Assembly: GCF_001463885.1 (NCBI RefSeq) | Contig: NZ_BBWQ01000020.1 | Span: forward strand, 241,098 to 305,097 | Direction: 5' to 3' | DNA: 64,000 bases | Source of the DNA: Aureimonas altamirensis | GTDB taxonomy: Bacteria; Pseudomonadota; Alphaproteobacteria; Rhizobiales; Rhizobiaceae | Shown here: positions 54,236 through 62,242 of the stretch, piece by piece | How positions within the stretch are numbered: the first letter of the stretch is position 1 | How the letters are laid out: every line of letters begins with the position of its first letter | Translations under genes and position numbers: made by a program | The notes under the pieces: model-generated | Databases searched by the model: none | What the model was told of the DNA's origin: nothing | The model's input: only the letters and a program-made list of their open reading frames with translations

Positions 54236-54949
54236 TCAGTTGGCGGTTGCCAATGCTGCGTCGTAGCGCTGGGAAATCACGTCCCAGTTGACCACGCCCC
54301 ACCATGCCGACAGATATTCCGGACGCCGGTTATTGTACTTCAGATAGTAGGCGTGCTCCCAGACATCGTTGCCGATGATGGGCGTTCCCTTATCCTCGGC
54401 CACGTCCATCAGCGGATTGTCCTGGTTGGGCGTGGTCGTGATCTCGAGTTCGTTTGCGTCGTTGACGATCAGCCACACCCAGCCCGAGCCGAAGCGCCCG
54501 GCCCCAGCCTGGTTGAAGGCCGTCTTGAAGGCGTCCATATCGCCGTAGACCGCCTCGATCGCCGCCGCGAGCTCTTCTGATGGTTCGCCGGCCGCGTCGG
54601 GCGCCACCATGCTTTCCCAGAAGAACGTGTGGTTCCAGTGTCCGCCGGCATTGTTGCGCACCGCCGCCGGATAGGTGCCGGCATTGACCACGAAATCCTC
54701 CAGCGTCACGCCTTGCAACGCCTCGTCCGCAGCCACGGCCTTGTTGAGATTGTCCACATAGGCGCGGTGATGCTTGTCATGATGAAGCGTCATCGTTTCG
54801 GCGTCGATGACCGGGTCGAGGGCGTCGGCCGCATAAGGCAGATCGCCCAGCGTGAACGGCGCCTCGGTCGTGGCGGCGTCCTGCGCCAAAGCAGGACCGG
54901 CCATCAGGCCGGCGATGATCAGGGTAGGCAAGCCTGCGAGTTTCAGCAT
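54236..54949 (-). CDS. Exported superoxide dismutase, Mn-type residues (Fe/Mn family)
   Basis: This 237-residue protein has a signal peptide (LPTLIIAGLMAGPALAQ) before a full Fe/Mn SOD domain, so the enzyme acts in the periplasm, where most bacteria use Cu/Zn SOD. Metal ligands are seen in LHHDKHHRAYV (His56), NNAGGHWNHTFFW, and the DVWEHAYYL Asp and His. The NNAGGH glycine and the Gln in TTPNQDNPLM favour manganese over iron. A long C-terminal WGVVNWD line is typical. The start at 54949 is set by the signal peptide. It stands alone between dsbB and the divergent phytochrome gene. Confidence 0.9.
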   Translation of the reverse strand: MLKLAGLPTLIIAGLMAGPALAQDAATTEAPFTLGDLPYAADALDPVIDAETMTLHHDKHHRAYVDNLNKAVAADEALQGVTLEDFVVNAGTYPAAVRNNAGGHWNHTFFWESMVAPDAAGEPSEELAAAIEAVYGDMDAFKTAFNQAGAGRFGSGWVWLIVNDANELEITTTPNQDNPLMDVAEDKGTPIIGNDVWEHAYYLKYNNRRPEYLSAWWGVVNWDVISQRYDAALATAN

Positions 54950-55078
54950 GTTGGAATCCCTTTTGCTGCACGTCTGTGCATTGGACCGGGGAGCTAGGGC
55001 ACCGCATCGATCTGCAACCGGGCATCGCGCCGCAGGGAGAACACACTTGCTTGAATTCCAGAATCCGAATCCGCCGCC

Positions 55079-55104
55079 GGGACCGCTTGGCAAAGTCCCG
55101 CGTT
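55079..55104 (+). promoter_or_regulatory. Near-match to EcfG promoter before the phytochrome gene
   Basis: GGGAC (55079-55083), 17 bases, then CGTT (55101-55104), against the consensus GGAAC-N16/17-CGTT; one mismatch. It ends 35 bases before the phytochrome ATG, where a promoter is needed. One mismatch in the -35 box makes it a weak call. Confidence 0.4.
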
Positions 55105-55139
55105 GCACTTACAGAATGCGATGGAAAGGATGCCTCCCC

Positions 55140-57377
55140 ATGGTTGAGAATGCCGAAGTCGGTGGCGCGCCGGGGAATATATCGTCCTTTGCCGATCGTT
55201 GTGCACGCGAACCGATCCATATTCCCGGCAGTATACAACCGCATGGATTTCTGCTGGTCGTGGACGGTGCGTCGCACGCCGTCATCGCTGCCAGCGCCAA
55301 TGCAGGGCCGCATCTGCGGATAGAAGGCGCCGTCATCGGAGCCAGGCTCACCGACATCCTGCCGCAGGCGCAACCTGTATTGGCACTGGACGCCGGCGAG
55401 CCGACGGACGGACCGGCCACGTTCGGCCGCGTGGACCTCGGCGGGGCGACTTACGAGATGCTGGCGCATGCGAGCGGCCGGTTCATCATCGTGGAACTCG
55501 AGGAAGCGGATGCCGAGGCGGCCGGCTCGCTCGATACGCTCTATCCGCAGATCCGCCGCTTCGTTTCGGAAAGCCGCAGCCACGCCACCCTGGAAGAGCT
55601 GAACGCGGCTGCCGCGCGCATCGTGCGCGCGCTGACCGGCTTCGACCGCGTGCTGGTCTATCGTTTCGACGCGCACTGGAACGGCACCGTGATCGCCGAA
55701 GACGGCAACGGCAAGCTTCCCTCTTACATGGACCTGCGTTTTCCGGCCGCCGACATACCGGCGCAGGCGCGGGAGTTGTATCGCCTCAACCGGCTGCGCA
55801 TCATTCCGGATGCCGCCTACGAGCCGGTGCCGCTTCTGCCGGCGGACGGCGAGCCGATAGACCTCAGCTATTCGGCGCTGCGCAGCGTTTCCCCGGTGCA
55901 TGTCGAGTACATGCGCAACATGGGCACCCCGGCATCCATGTCCATCTCGCTGGTCGAGGGCAATCGTCTGTGGGGCCTGATCTCGTGCCACAACGCCACA
56001 CCACGCCGGGTGCCCGCCCATGTGCGCACGGCCTGCGACTTTCTTGGACAGGTCGTCGCCCTGCAGATCGGAGCGCGGCTGCGCAGCGAGGAAACCGCCC
56101 AGCGCGTCGCGCGCCATGCCATCGAGGCGCGGCTTCTGTCGGCGATGGCGTTGAGCAGCCAGTATTCGCAAGGGCTCTCGGACAGCCCGCAGGATCTGCT
56201 TGCACTGACCGACGCGGCCGGCGCCGCCGTCGTGACCAACGATCGACTGGAGATGGTCGGCGAAACCCCGGGCGAGGATGCGATCCGCGATCTCGTCGCC
56301 TGGCTGTTCCGCACGCAGTCGCATGACGAGGTGTTCTCGACGGATTCGCTCGCCGAGACCTTGCCCCGTGCCGAGGCCTATGCGGCAACGGGCTCCGGCG
56401 TGGTGGCCATCTCGATTTCGCAGCTCCACCCGAGCTACGTTGTGTGGTTCCGGCCCGAGCAGGTCCAGACCGTGCGTTGGGGCGGCGACCCCCGTAAAAC
56501 CACCGACCCGCGCCAGGAGCGGCTGAACCCGCGCACGTCCTTCGAGATGTGGAAGGAAACGGTGCATCGGCGGTCCGCCCCATGGACGCCGGCGCAATTG
56601 GCAGCCGCCGCCAGCCTGCGCAATGCCATCGTCGGGATCGTCATGCGCAAGGCCGAGGAAATGGCCGGGCTGACCGAGGAACTGCGCCGAAGCAACCGCG
56701 AGTTGGAAGCCTTTTCCTATTCGATCAGCCACGATCTGCGCGCGCCGTTCCGCCATATCGTGGGCTTTGCCGAACTGCTCAAGGAGAGTTCCGCGATCGG
56801 CGAGGACAAGCGCGCCGGCCGCTATGTCGACACCATCATCGATTCGGCTTTGTCGGCCGGTCGCCTTGTCGACGATCTCCTGGGATTCTCGCAGATGGGC
56901 CGCTCGAAGCTGGTGCCGGTCCGCGTCAACATGAACCGGCTGGTCGGCGAAGTGCTGCGCATGCAGAAAACCGAAACCGGCGATCGCAGCATCGACTTTA
57001 CGGTGGAGGAGCTGCCCGCCGTCGACGGTGACCCGATCTTCCTGCGGGCCGTGTGGCAGAACCTTATCGGCAATGCGATCAAGTACACGCGCGGCACGGA
57101 CCCCAGCCACATCACCATCGGCGCGCAGGCCGGCGAGGACGAGGACATCTACTTCATCCGGGATGACGGCGTCGGCTTCGACATGCAATATGTCGACAAG
57201 CTGTTCGGCGTTTTTCAACGCCTGCATCGGATCGAAGACTACGAGGGTAGCGGCATCGGCCTCGCCAATGTGCGTCGCATCGTCGACAGGCATGGCGGTC
57301 GCACCTGGGCCGAAGGCTCGCCCGGCAAGGGCGCGACATTCTATTTCTCACTTCCTCGCCTTACGGAGGGCGATTGA
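55140..57377 (+). CDS. bphP: Bacteriophytochrome sensor histidine kinase
   Basis: This 745-residue light sensor has a PAS-GAF-PHY module and a histidine kinase. The biliverdin-binding Cys21 lies in DRCAREPIHIPGSIQPHGFL, the PAADIP motif of the GAF domain (Asp205) is present, and the PHY tongue shows the WGGDP and PRTSF residues. The kinase has the phospho-accepting His531 in YSISHDLRAPF, the N box GNAIKYTRG and the DDGVGFD and GSGIGLANV loops. All elements needed for red/far-red sensing are intact. A haem oxygenase for the chromophore is not in the window. Its stop overlaps the next gene by one base, so the receiver is coupled to it. Confidence 0.93.
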   Translation: MVENAEVGGAPGNISSFADRCAREPIHIPGSIQPHGFLLVVDGASHAVIAASANAGPHLRIEGAVIGARLTDILPQAQPVLALDAGEPTDGPATFGRVDLGGATYEMLAHASGRFIIVELEEADAEAAGSLDTLYPQIRRFVSESRSHATLEELNAAAARIVRALTGFDRVLVYRFDAHWNGTVIAEDGNGKLPSYMDLRFPAADIPAQARELYRLNRLRIIPDAAYEPVPLLPADGEPIDLSYSALRSVSPVHVEYMRNMGTPASMSISLVEGNRLWGLISCHNATPRRVPAHVRTACDFLGQVVALQIGARLRSEETAQRVARHAIEARLLSAMALSSQYSQGLSDSPQDLLALTDAAGAAVVTNDRLEMVGETPGEDAIRDLVAWLFRTQSHDEVFSTDSLAETLPRAEAYAATGSGVVAISISQLHPSYVVWFRPEQVQTVRWGGDPRKTTDPRQERLNPRTSFEMWKETVHRRSAPWTPAQLAAAASLRNAIVGIVMRKAEEMAGLTEELRRSNRELEAFSYSISHDLRAPFRHIVGFAELLKESSAIGEDKRAGRYVDTIIDSALSAGRLVDDLLGFSQMGRSKLVPVRVNMNRLVGEVLRMQKTETGDRSIDFTVEELPAVDGDPIFLRAVWQNLIGNAIKYTRGTDPSHITIGAQAGEDEDIYFIRDDGVGFDMQYVDKLFGVFQRLHRIEDYEGSGIGLANVRRIVDRHGGRTWAEGSPGKGATFYFSLPRLTEGD

Positions 57378-57850
57378 TGCCGGATATCAAACCGATTCTG
57401 CTTGTCGAGGACAATCCGAACGATCTGGAACTGACCCTGCACGCCTTGGAGCGCAGTCTTCTGGCAAACGAGGTCGTCATTGCGCGCGACGGCGCCGAGG
57501 CGGTGGACTGGCTGAAGACGACCGGCGCGCACAAGGACCGCGAGACGGGCGACCCGGCGGTCGTGCTGCTGGACCTCAAGCTGCCCAAGCTGGACGGACT
57601 CCAGGTGCTGGAGCGCATCAAGACCGACGATGAGCTGAAGCATATCCCGGTCGTCATGCTGACCGCCTCCAAGGAGGAAAGCGACCTGGTGCGCAGCTAT
57701 TCGCTCGGCGTCAACGCCTTCGTCGTCAAGCCGGTGGATTTCAAGGATTTCTTCAAGGCGATCCAGGATGTCGGCGTGTTCTGGGCGATCCTGAACGAAC
57801 CGCATCCACCGCGGCGGCGCGATCAGGCGATGAAGGTCACCGAGGTATGA
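57377..57850 (+). CDS. Single-domain response regulator (phytochrome-partner type)
   Basis: This 157-residue receiver begins PDIKPILLVEDNPNDLELTL. The phospho-accepting Asp66 is in VVLLDLKLPKLDG, with the Thr in VVMLTAS and the Lys in FVVKPVDF all present. The C-terminal helix (DFFKAIQDVGVFWAILNEP) resembles the Rcp1 type that pairs with cyanobacterial and bacterial phytochromes. The ATG overlaps the bphP stop, and its stop overlaps the next kinase by four bases. It is probably the direct phosphate acceptor of the phytochrome. Confidence 0.92.
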   Translation: MPDIKPILLVEDNPNDLELTLHALERSLLANEVVIARDGAEAVDWLKTTGAHKDRETGDPAVVLLDLKLPKLDGLQVLERIKTDDELKHIPVVMLTASKEESDLVRSYSLGVNAFVVKPVDFKDFFKAIQDVGVFWAILNEPHPPRRRDQAMKVTEV

Positions 57851-59268
57851 CGCCACCCCTCGGCGCGACACGCATTCTCAATCTCGAGGACAGCGATCTC
57901 GATGCCGCCCTGATCGAGGAGCATCTGCGCCTCGCAGGTATCCGCCACGAAACCCATCGCGTCTGGGACAGGGCGGCCTTCCTTGCGGCACTCGATGCCG
58001 GCGGTTTCGACCTGATCCTCGCCGATTATCGGCTGCCGACCTTCGATGGGCTATCCGCACTGGAACTGGCCCGCATCCACGCGCCCGACATCCCCTTTAT
58101 ATTCGTGTCCGCGACACTGGGCGAGGAAGTGGCGATCGAGGCGCTCAAGAAGGGGGCCACGGATTACGTCATCAAGTCTCGGCTGGGGCGGCTCGGCTCC
58201 AGCGTGGCGCGCGCCCTCCGGGAGGGTGCGGAGCGCCGCGCCCGCGAGTTTGCGGAGGAAGAGTCCGTCAATACGCGCAGGCGTCTCAGCGCCGCGCTCA
58301 GCGTGGCCGAAATCGGCACATTCGAGTGGATGCTCTCCGACGACACGGTGATCCTGGACGAGCGTTCGCTTGAAATCCTCGGCCTCGACGGCGCAGCCGT
58401 GCGCCTGATGGAAGAGTTCAAGTCGATCATCGCGCCGGACGATTTCGCGCGCGTGCGGGAGGCGGCCTATGCCGGACGGGGAACGCGCGAGCGCTTCGCC
58501 GTCGAGTTCCGCGTCGAGCACAAGCATGGCCTGGTGCGCGACGTGGCGGTGGTGGGCGACTGGTTCGGGGCCGAGGGAGATAAAGACGAGCGCGGCATCG
58601 GCGTCCTGCAGGATGTGACGGACCAGAAGGCCTCGCGCGAGCGGCAGGCCATCGTGGTGCGCGAGTTGCATCACAGGGTCAAGAACAGCCTGTCCACCGT
58701 TCAGTCCGTCATCAATTTCACGCTCAAGACCTCGCCGGACATGGCGGCTTTCCGCGACGGCATTTCGGCCCGCATCGCTTCCCTCGCCCGCAGCCATGCC
58801 CTTCTGACCAACGATCAATGGCGCGGCATTCTGCTGCGGGAGGTCATTTCCTCGGAACTTGCGGCCTATGATGATGGTTCGCGGATCAGTTTATCGGGAC
58901 CATCGGTGTACCTGCCATCCGAATTGGCGGTCTCCTTCGCCATGGCGATACACGAGTTGACGACGAATGCCGCCAAGCACGGCGCGTTGTCCACGCGGGA
59001 CGGAGCCGTGACGATCGATTGGTCCATCGACCGGGAGGACGATGTGGATATGCTGGAAATCGTCTGGCAGGAGAGCGGCGGTCCGCCCATACTCGACGAG
59101 CCCACACGCAAGGGCTTCGGCACGACGCTGCTGCAGCGCCTGCTGACGATGCAGATCGGCGGAACCGTCGTGTCCACCTTGCCGCGCGACGGGGCGCGGG
59201 TCGTTATCCGGGCGCCCTTGATGGATGTATCCCCCTCTCCCATGGGCGATGCGCGTGCAGGCCTCTGA
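57847..59268 (+). CDS. REC-PAS-HWE histidine kinase
   Basis: This 473-residue protein has an N-terminal receiver (Asp60 in LILADYRLPTFDG, Lys in DYVIKSRLG), a PAS-type domain (about 150-270) and an HWE-type kinase domain. The kinase shows His276 in VRELHHRVKNSLSTVQSVIN, the HELTTNAAKHGALS box and the WQESGG motif. HWE kinases in alphaproteobacteria often signal to PhyR and so to the EcfG general stress response. The N-terminal receiver suggests that phosphate flow from the phytochrome side tunes this kinase. It is coupled to its neighbours by overlaps. Confidence 0.9.
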   Translation: MTPPLGATRILNLEDSDLDAALIEEHLRLAGIRHETHRVWDRAAFLAALDAGGFDLILADYRLPTFDGLSALELARIHAPDIPFIFVSATLGEEVAIEALKKGATDYVIKSRLGRLGSSVARALREGAERRAREFAEEESVNTRRRLSAALSVAEIGTFEWMLSDDTVILDERSLEILGLDGAAVRLMEEFKSIIAPDDFARVREAAYAGRGTRERFAVEFRVEHKHGLVRDVAVVGDWFGAEGDKDERGIGVLQDVTDQKASRERQAIVVRELHHRVKNSLSTVQSVINFTLKTSPDMAAFRDGISARIASLARSHALLTNDQWRGILLREVISSELAAYDDGSRISLSGPSVYLPSELAVSFAMAIHELTTNAAKHGALSTRDGAVTIDWSIDREDDVDMLEIVWQESGGPPILDEPTRKGFGTTLLQRLLTMQIGGTVVSTLPRDGARVVIRAPLMDVSPSPMGDARAGL

Positions 59269-59269
59269 C

Positions 59270-59653
59270 ATGAAGGACCTGTGGGCGGGCAAGCGCGTTC
59301 TCGTTGCGGAAGACAACCCGCTCGTGGCGATGGATATCGAGGATACGCTCCTGGCGGTCGGCGCACAGGTGGTCGGCCCCGTAGCCGCGGCGGCGGATGC
59401 GGTCAGCCGTTGCCTGAACGGGCCGCTGGATGCCGCCATCCTGGATTTCAACCTGCATGGAGGGCCGGTGACGCCCGTCCTGGAAATCCTGTGGGAGCGT
59501 TCGGTGCCGATGGTGATCTGCACCGGTGCCGGCCTGCCGCAGGAGGTCAGCTCGCGCTTTCCCGGCCTGCGTGTCTGCCTGAAGCCCGTGGTTCCCGAAA
59601 CGCTGCTGACCCGCCTGAGCGAAGCGCATGAGGCGGTGATGGCGGGTCGCTGA
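59270..59653 (+). CDS. Single-domain response regulator
   Basis: This 127-residue receiver (KRVLVAEDNPLVAMDIEDTL) has the phospho-accepting Asp59 in AAILDFNLHGG, Thr in VICTGAG and Lys in VCLKPV. It lacks an output domain and starts one base after the HWE kinase stop. It may be the cognate acceptor of that kinase or a phosphate sink. Confidence 0.88.
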   Translation: MKDLWAGKRVLVAEDNPLVAMDIEDTLLAVGAQVVGPVAAAADAVSRCLNGPLDAAILDFNLHGGPVTPVLEILWERSVPMVICTGAGLPQEVSSRFPGLRVCLKPVVPETLLTRLSEAHEAVMAGR

Positions 59654-59664
59654 GGCGGGGCCTG

Positions 59665-60468
59665 TCAGATATCCAGGCTGACGACGATGGGGACATGGTC
59701 CGATGGCCGCTCCCACCCCCGCGCGTCACGCAGGATTTCGACCGAGGTCAGATGCGGTGAAAGATCCGCGGAAGACCAGACATGGTCGAGCCGGCGTCCC
59801 CTGTCGGCCGCCGTCCAGTCCTTCGCGCGGTAGCTCCACCAGGTATAGACCTTTTCCGGCAGCGGCAGCGCCTGCCGCACGAGATCGCTCCAGCCCCCTT
59901 CCGCGATCACCCGAAGCAGGCCCTCGGTCTCCACGGGCGTGTGCGACACGACCTTCAGAAGCTGCTTGTGCGACCAGACATCCTCGGGGAAAGGCGCGAT
60001 GTTGAGATCGCCGACCAGGATGGACGAGACGCCCGGCTCTCCCGACGCGCGCATGGATCGCATCTCTTCCACGAAATCCAGCTTGTGCCGGAATTTGGGG
60101 TTGATGGCCGGGTCCGGCTCGTCGCCTCCGGCGGGGACGTAAAGATTGTGAACCCGTATGGCCCGCTGCCCGACCGCGATCCTGGCCGAGAGGTGGCGTG
60201 CATCGCCGACGGCGCAGTAATCCTGGGTGACGACATCGTCGAAGGGCATTTTCGAAAGCGTGGCCACCCCGTGATAGCCCTTCTGGCCGTTCATCGCGAT
60301 ATGCGGGTAGCCCAGCGCCTCGAAACGCTCGCGCGGGAACAGGTCGTTCGGGCATTTCGTCTCCTGGAGGCACAGGACATCGGGGGCCACCTCCATGATC
60401 AGCCGTTCGACGATCGGCATGCGCAGGCGCACCGAGTTGATATTCCATGTTGCGATCTTGAAGGCCAC
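59665..60468 (-). CDS. xthA: Exodeoxyribonuclease III
   Basis: This 267-residue AP endonuclease/3'-exonuclease acts in base-excision repair. It starts with the GTG of MAFKIATWNINSVRLR, then has LCLQETKCPNDLFP, the GYHGVATLSKMPF loop, HNLYVPAGGDEPD, VGDLNIAPFPEDV and the catalytic C-terminal SDHVPIVVSLDI. The GTG has no clear ribosome binding site, but upstream in-frame residues lack similarity. It is convergent with the receiver gene. Confidence 0.93.
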   Translation of the reverse strand: MAFKIATWNINSVRLRMPIVERLIMEVAPDVLCLQETKCPNDLFPRERFEALGYPHIAMNGQKGYHGVATLSKMPFDDVVTQDYCAVGDARHLSARIAVGQRAIRVHNLYVPAGGDEPDPAINPKFRHKLDFVEEMRSMRASGEPGVSSILVGDLNIAPFPEDVWSHKQLLKVVSHTPVETEGLLRVIAEGGWSDLVRQALPLPEKVYTWWSYRAKDWTAADRGRRLDHVWSSADLSPHLTSVEILRDARGWERPSDHVPIVVSLDI

Positions 60469-60551
60469 GGGCGCTAGCACACTTTTCGGGTTCGGGCAGA
60501 CAGGTTCCTTATGGACAAGGCACCCTGTCGCATCAACCCGCCGGAGGTGAC

Positions 60552-61439
60552 ATGTTCGAAGGCTTTGAAATGCGCAAGGTTGCCGGGGCGGGCGCCGATA
60601 TTCACATGCGCATCGGCGGCGATGGACCGCCCTTGCTGCTGTTGCACGGCTTTCCGCAGACCGGCGCGATGTGGGCCACGATCGCGCCGGCCCTCGCACA
60701 GCGCTTTCGCCTCTTCGTTCCCGACATGCGGGGTTACGGCCAATCATCGACGCCGGACAGCAAGGGCGGCTCGGCCTATACCAAGCGCGTCATGGCGCAG
60801 GACATGGTTGCCGCCATGCAGGCGCTGGGCCACGAGCGCTTCGCCGTCGCCGGCCACGACAGGGGTGCGCGTGTCGCGTACCGGATGGCCCTCGACCACC
60901 CGTCGACCATCAGCCGGCTGGCGGTCCTGGATATTCTGCCGACGGCCGAAGTGTGGCGCCATATGAACGCCGAGGAGGCGCTCGAAACCTATCACTGGAT
61001 GTTTCTTGCGCAGCCGAACCCCATGCCCGAGCGGCTGATCGGCAGTGACGCGGTGTTCTACCTGGACCATACGATCGCAAGCTGGACGAAATCGCATGCC
61101 CTGGCGCCCTTTTCGTCGGAGGCGCTCGCCGAGTACAGGCGCAGCTTCGCAAGGGGCGACTACATCCATGCCGCCTGCGAGGATTACCGCGCCGGAGCCA
61201 CGGAAGACCGAAGGCTGGACGAGGAAGACCTGGCATCCGGCCGTCGGATCGCCGCCCCGACACTGGCCCTGTGGGGCAGCCACGGGATTGCGGCCTCCGT
61301 CGGGGATGTGCTGGCCGTCTGGCGCGGCTGGTGCGAAAACGTCGAGGGCGAGGCCGTCGATTGCGGCCACTTCGTCGTGGAAGAAGCGCCCGAGCCGGTG
61401 ACGCGGGCGCTTGTCGGCTTCTTTTCGCAGCGCGGCTGA
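60552..61439 (+). CDS. Alpha/beta hydrolase, probable haloacetate (fluoroacetate-type) dehalogenase
   Basis: This 295-residue hydrolase matches the fluoroacetate dehalogenase family. The nucleophile and arginines lie in AGHDRGARVAYR (Asp103, Arg104, Arg107), Asp127 is in VLDILPT, His148 and Trp149 are in YHWMFLAQP, Tyr212 is in EDYRAGA and the general-base His273 is in CGHFVVEEAP. Compared from memory with the Rhodopseudomonas palustris enzyme (Asp110, Arg111, Arg114, Asp134, His155, Trp156, Tyr219, His280), every residue is shifted by exactly seven, so the spacing is fully kept. This supports cleavage of a carbon-halogen bond in short haloacids; native substrate and activity are untested. 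GGAGG precedes the ATG. Confidence 0.85.
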   Translation: MFEGFEMRKVAGAGADIHMRIGGDGPPLLLLHGFPQTGAMWATIAPALAQRFRLFVPDMRGYGQSSTPDSKGGSAYTKRVMAQDMVAAMQALGHERFAVAGHDRGARVAYRMALDHPSTISRLAVLDILPTAEVWRHMNAEEALETYHWMFLAQPNPMPERLIGSDAVFYLDHTIASWTKSHALAPFSSEALAEYRRSFARGDYIHAACEDYRAGATEDRRLDEEDLASGRRIAAPTLALWGSHGIAASVGDVLAVWRGWCENVEGEAVDCGHFVVEEAPEPVTRALVGFFSQRG

Positions 61440-61450
61440 ATCAGCCGCGC
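61430..61450. terminator. Inverted repeat spanning two convergent stop codons
   Basis: GCGCGGCTGA (61430-61439) and TCAGCCGCGC (61441-61450) are perfect complements separated by one base. The repeat contains both TGA stop codons, of the hydrolase and of lolA. The tight spacing means the inner pairs open to form the loop. Probably a shared terminator stem, without a clear T run. Confidence 0.5.
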
Positions 61451-62088
61451 GTCTGCCCCATGGCAATGGAGTTGTAGGGGATCACGAAGACGGAGGGGTC
61501 GATGCGCACCCCTTCCTTCACGTCGTAGATCATCACCGTCGTGTCCTTGCCCTGGGCGTCGCGGATCGTCCACTGGCGCAGATCGTTGGTGTTCGGATCG
61601 AACATCATCGTGATGCGCGAATTGCCGAAGACCGACTTGTCACCCATGACGATGGTGGTCAGGTCCGGGCCTTCCTGCACGTTCTGGATATTGGCGCCCG
61701 ACAGGTCGATGCGCCTGTCCAGGAGCAGCTTCATCGGCGTCTTCGACAGCGGATACAGATCCCACGTGTTCATGCGGCGATTGTTCACCGCGACCTGGCT
61801 GCCATCGGCGATAACGCGGAGCGGCTGGCCGCTGTAGTCGAAGCGGATCTTGCCCGGACGCTCGATATAGAACTTGCCCTCGGTCTGGTTTCCGGCGGCG
61901 TCGAACTGCACGAAGCTTCCGGCCATGGACTGCACGGACGAGAAGTGATCGGCCACGCGCTGCGCCACGGCGCCGGCCGACTGCGCATAGGCCGGCGCGG
62001 CCATGGGCAGCGACAGGGCTGCGGCCAGGGCGAGCGCCCGGATCGGAAGACGATTTCGCGGCCTTTTCGACACAAGTCGATTCCACAT
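61441..62088 (-). CDS. lolA: Outer-membrane lipoprotein carrier protein LolA
   Basis: This 215-residue periplasmic chaperone carries lipoproteins from the LolCDE complex to the outer membrane. A signal peptide (LALAAALSLPMAAPAYAQ) is followed by the LolA domain with VQSMAGSFVQFDAAGNQTEG, GKFYIERPGKIRFDY and ITMMFDPNTNDLRQWTIRDA. The family lines seen match the Rhizobiales form. ftsK lies directly upstream on the same strand with a 154-base gap, the usual order in Rhizobiales. Confidence 0.9.
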   Translation of the reverse strand: MWNRLVSKRPRNRLPIRALALAAALSLPMAAPAYAQSAGAVAQRVADHFSSVQSMAGSFVQFDAAGNQTEGKFYIERPGKIRFDYSGQPLRVIADGSQVAVNNRRMNTWDLYPLSKTPMKLLLDRRIDLSGANIQNVQEGPDLTTIVMGDKSVFGNSRITMMFDPNTNDLRQWTIRDAQGKDTTVMIYDVKEGVRIDPSVFVIPYNSIAMGQTRG

Positions 62089-62242
62089 GGGGCTAACGGT
62101 CCTTTTGTCTTTGGCGTCCCTGCCTGGGAAAGGTTTCTGAATATTCCTCGCCTCGGGCAGTTTTGGGGCGCGTCTTTCCCCTCTCGATCACAAGATGGGG
62201 ACGGGATGCCGCCATGCTAGTGCCGCGTCCCGGAATCCTCGT

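Noticed and set aside
54777..57293. Long minus-strand open frame opposite bphP
   Set aside because: The phytochrome on the plus strand carries all signature residues; the antisense product resembles nothing.
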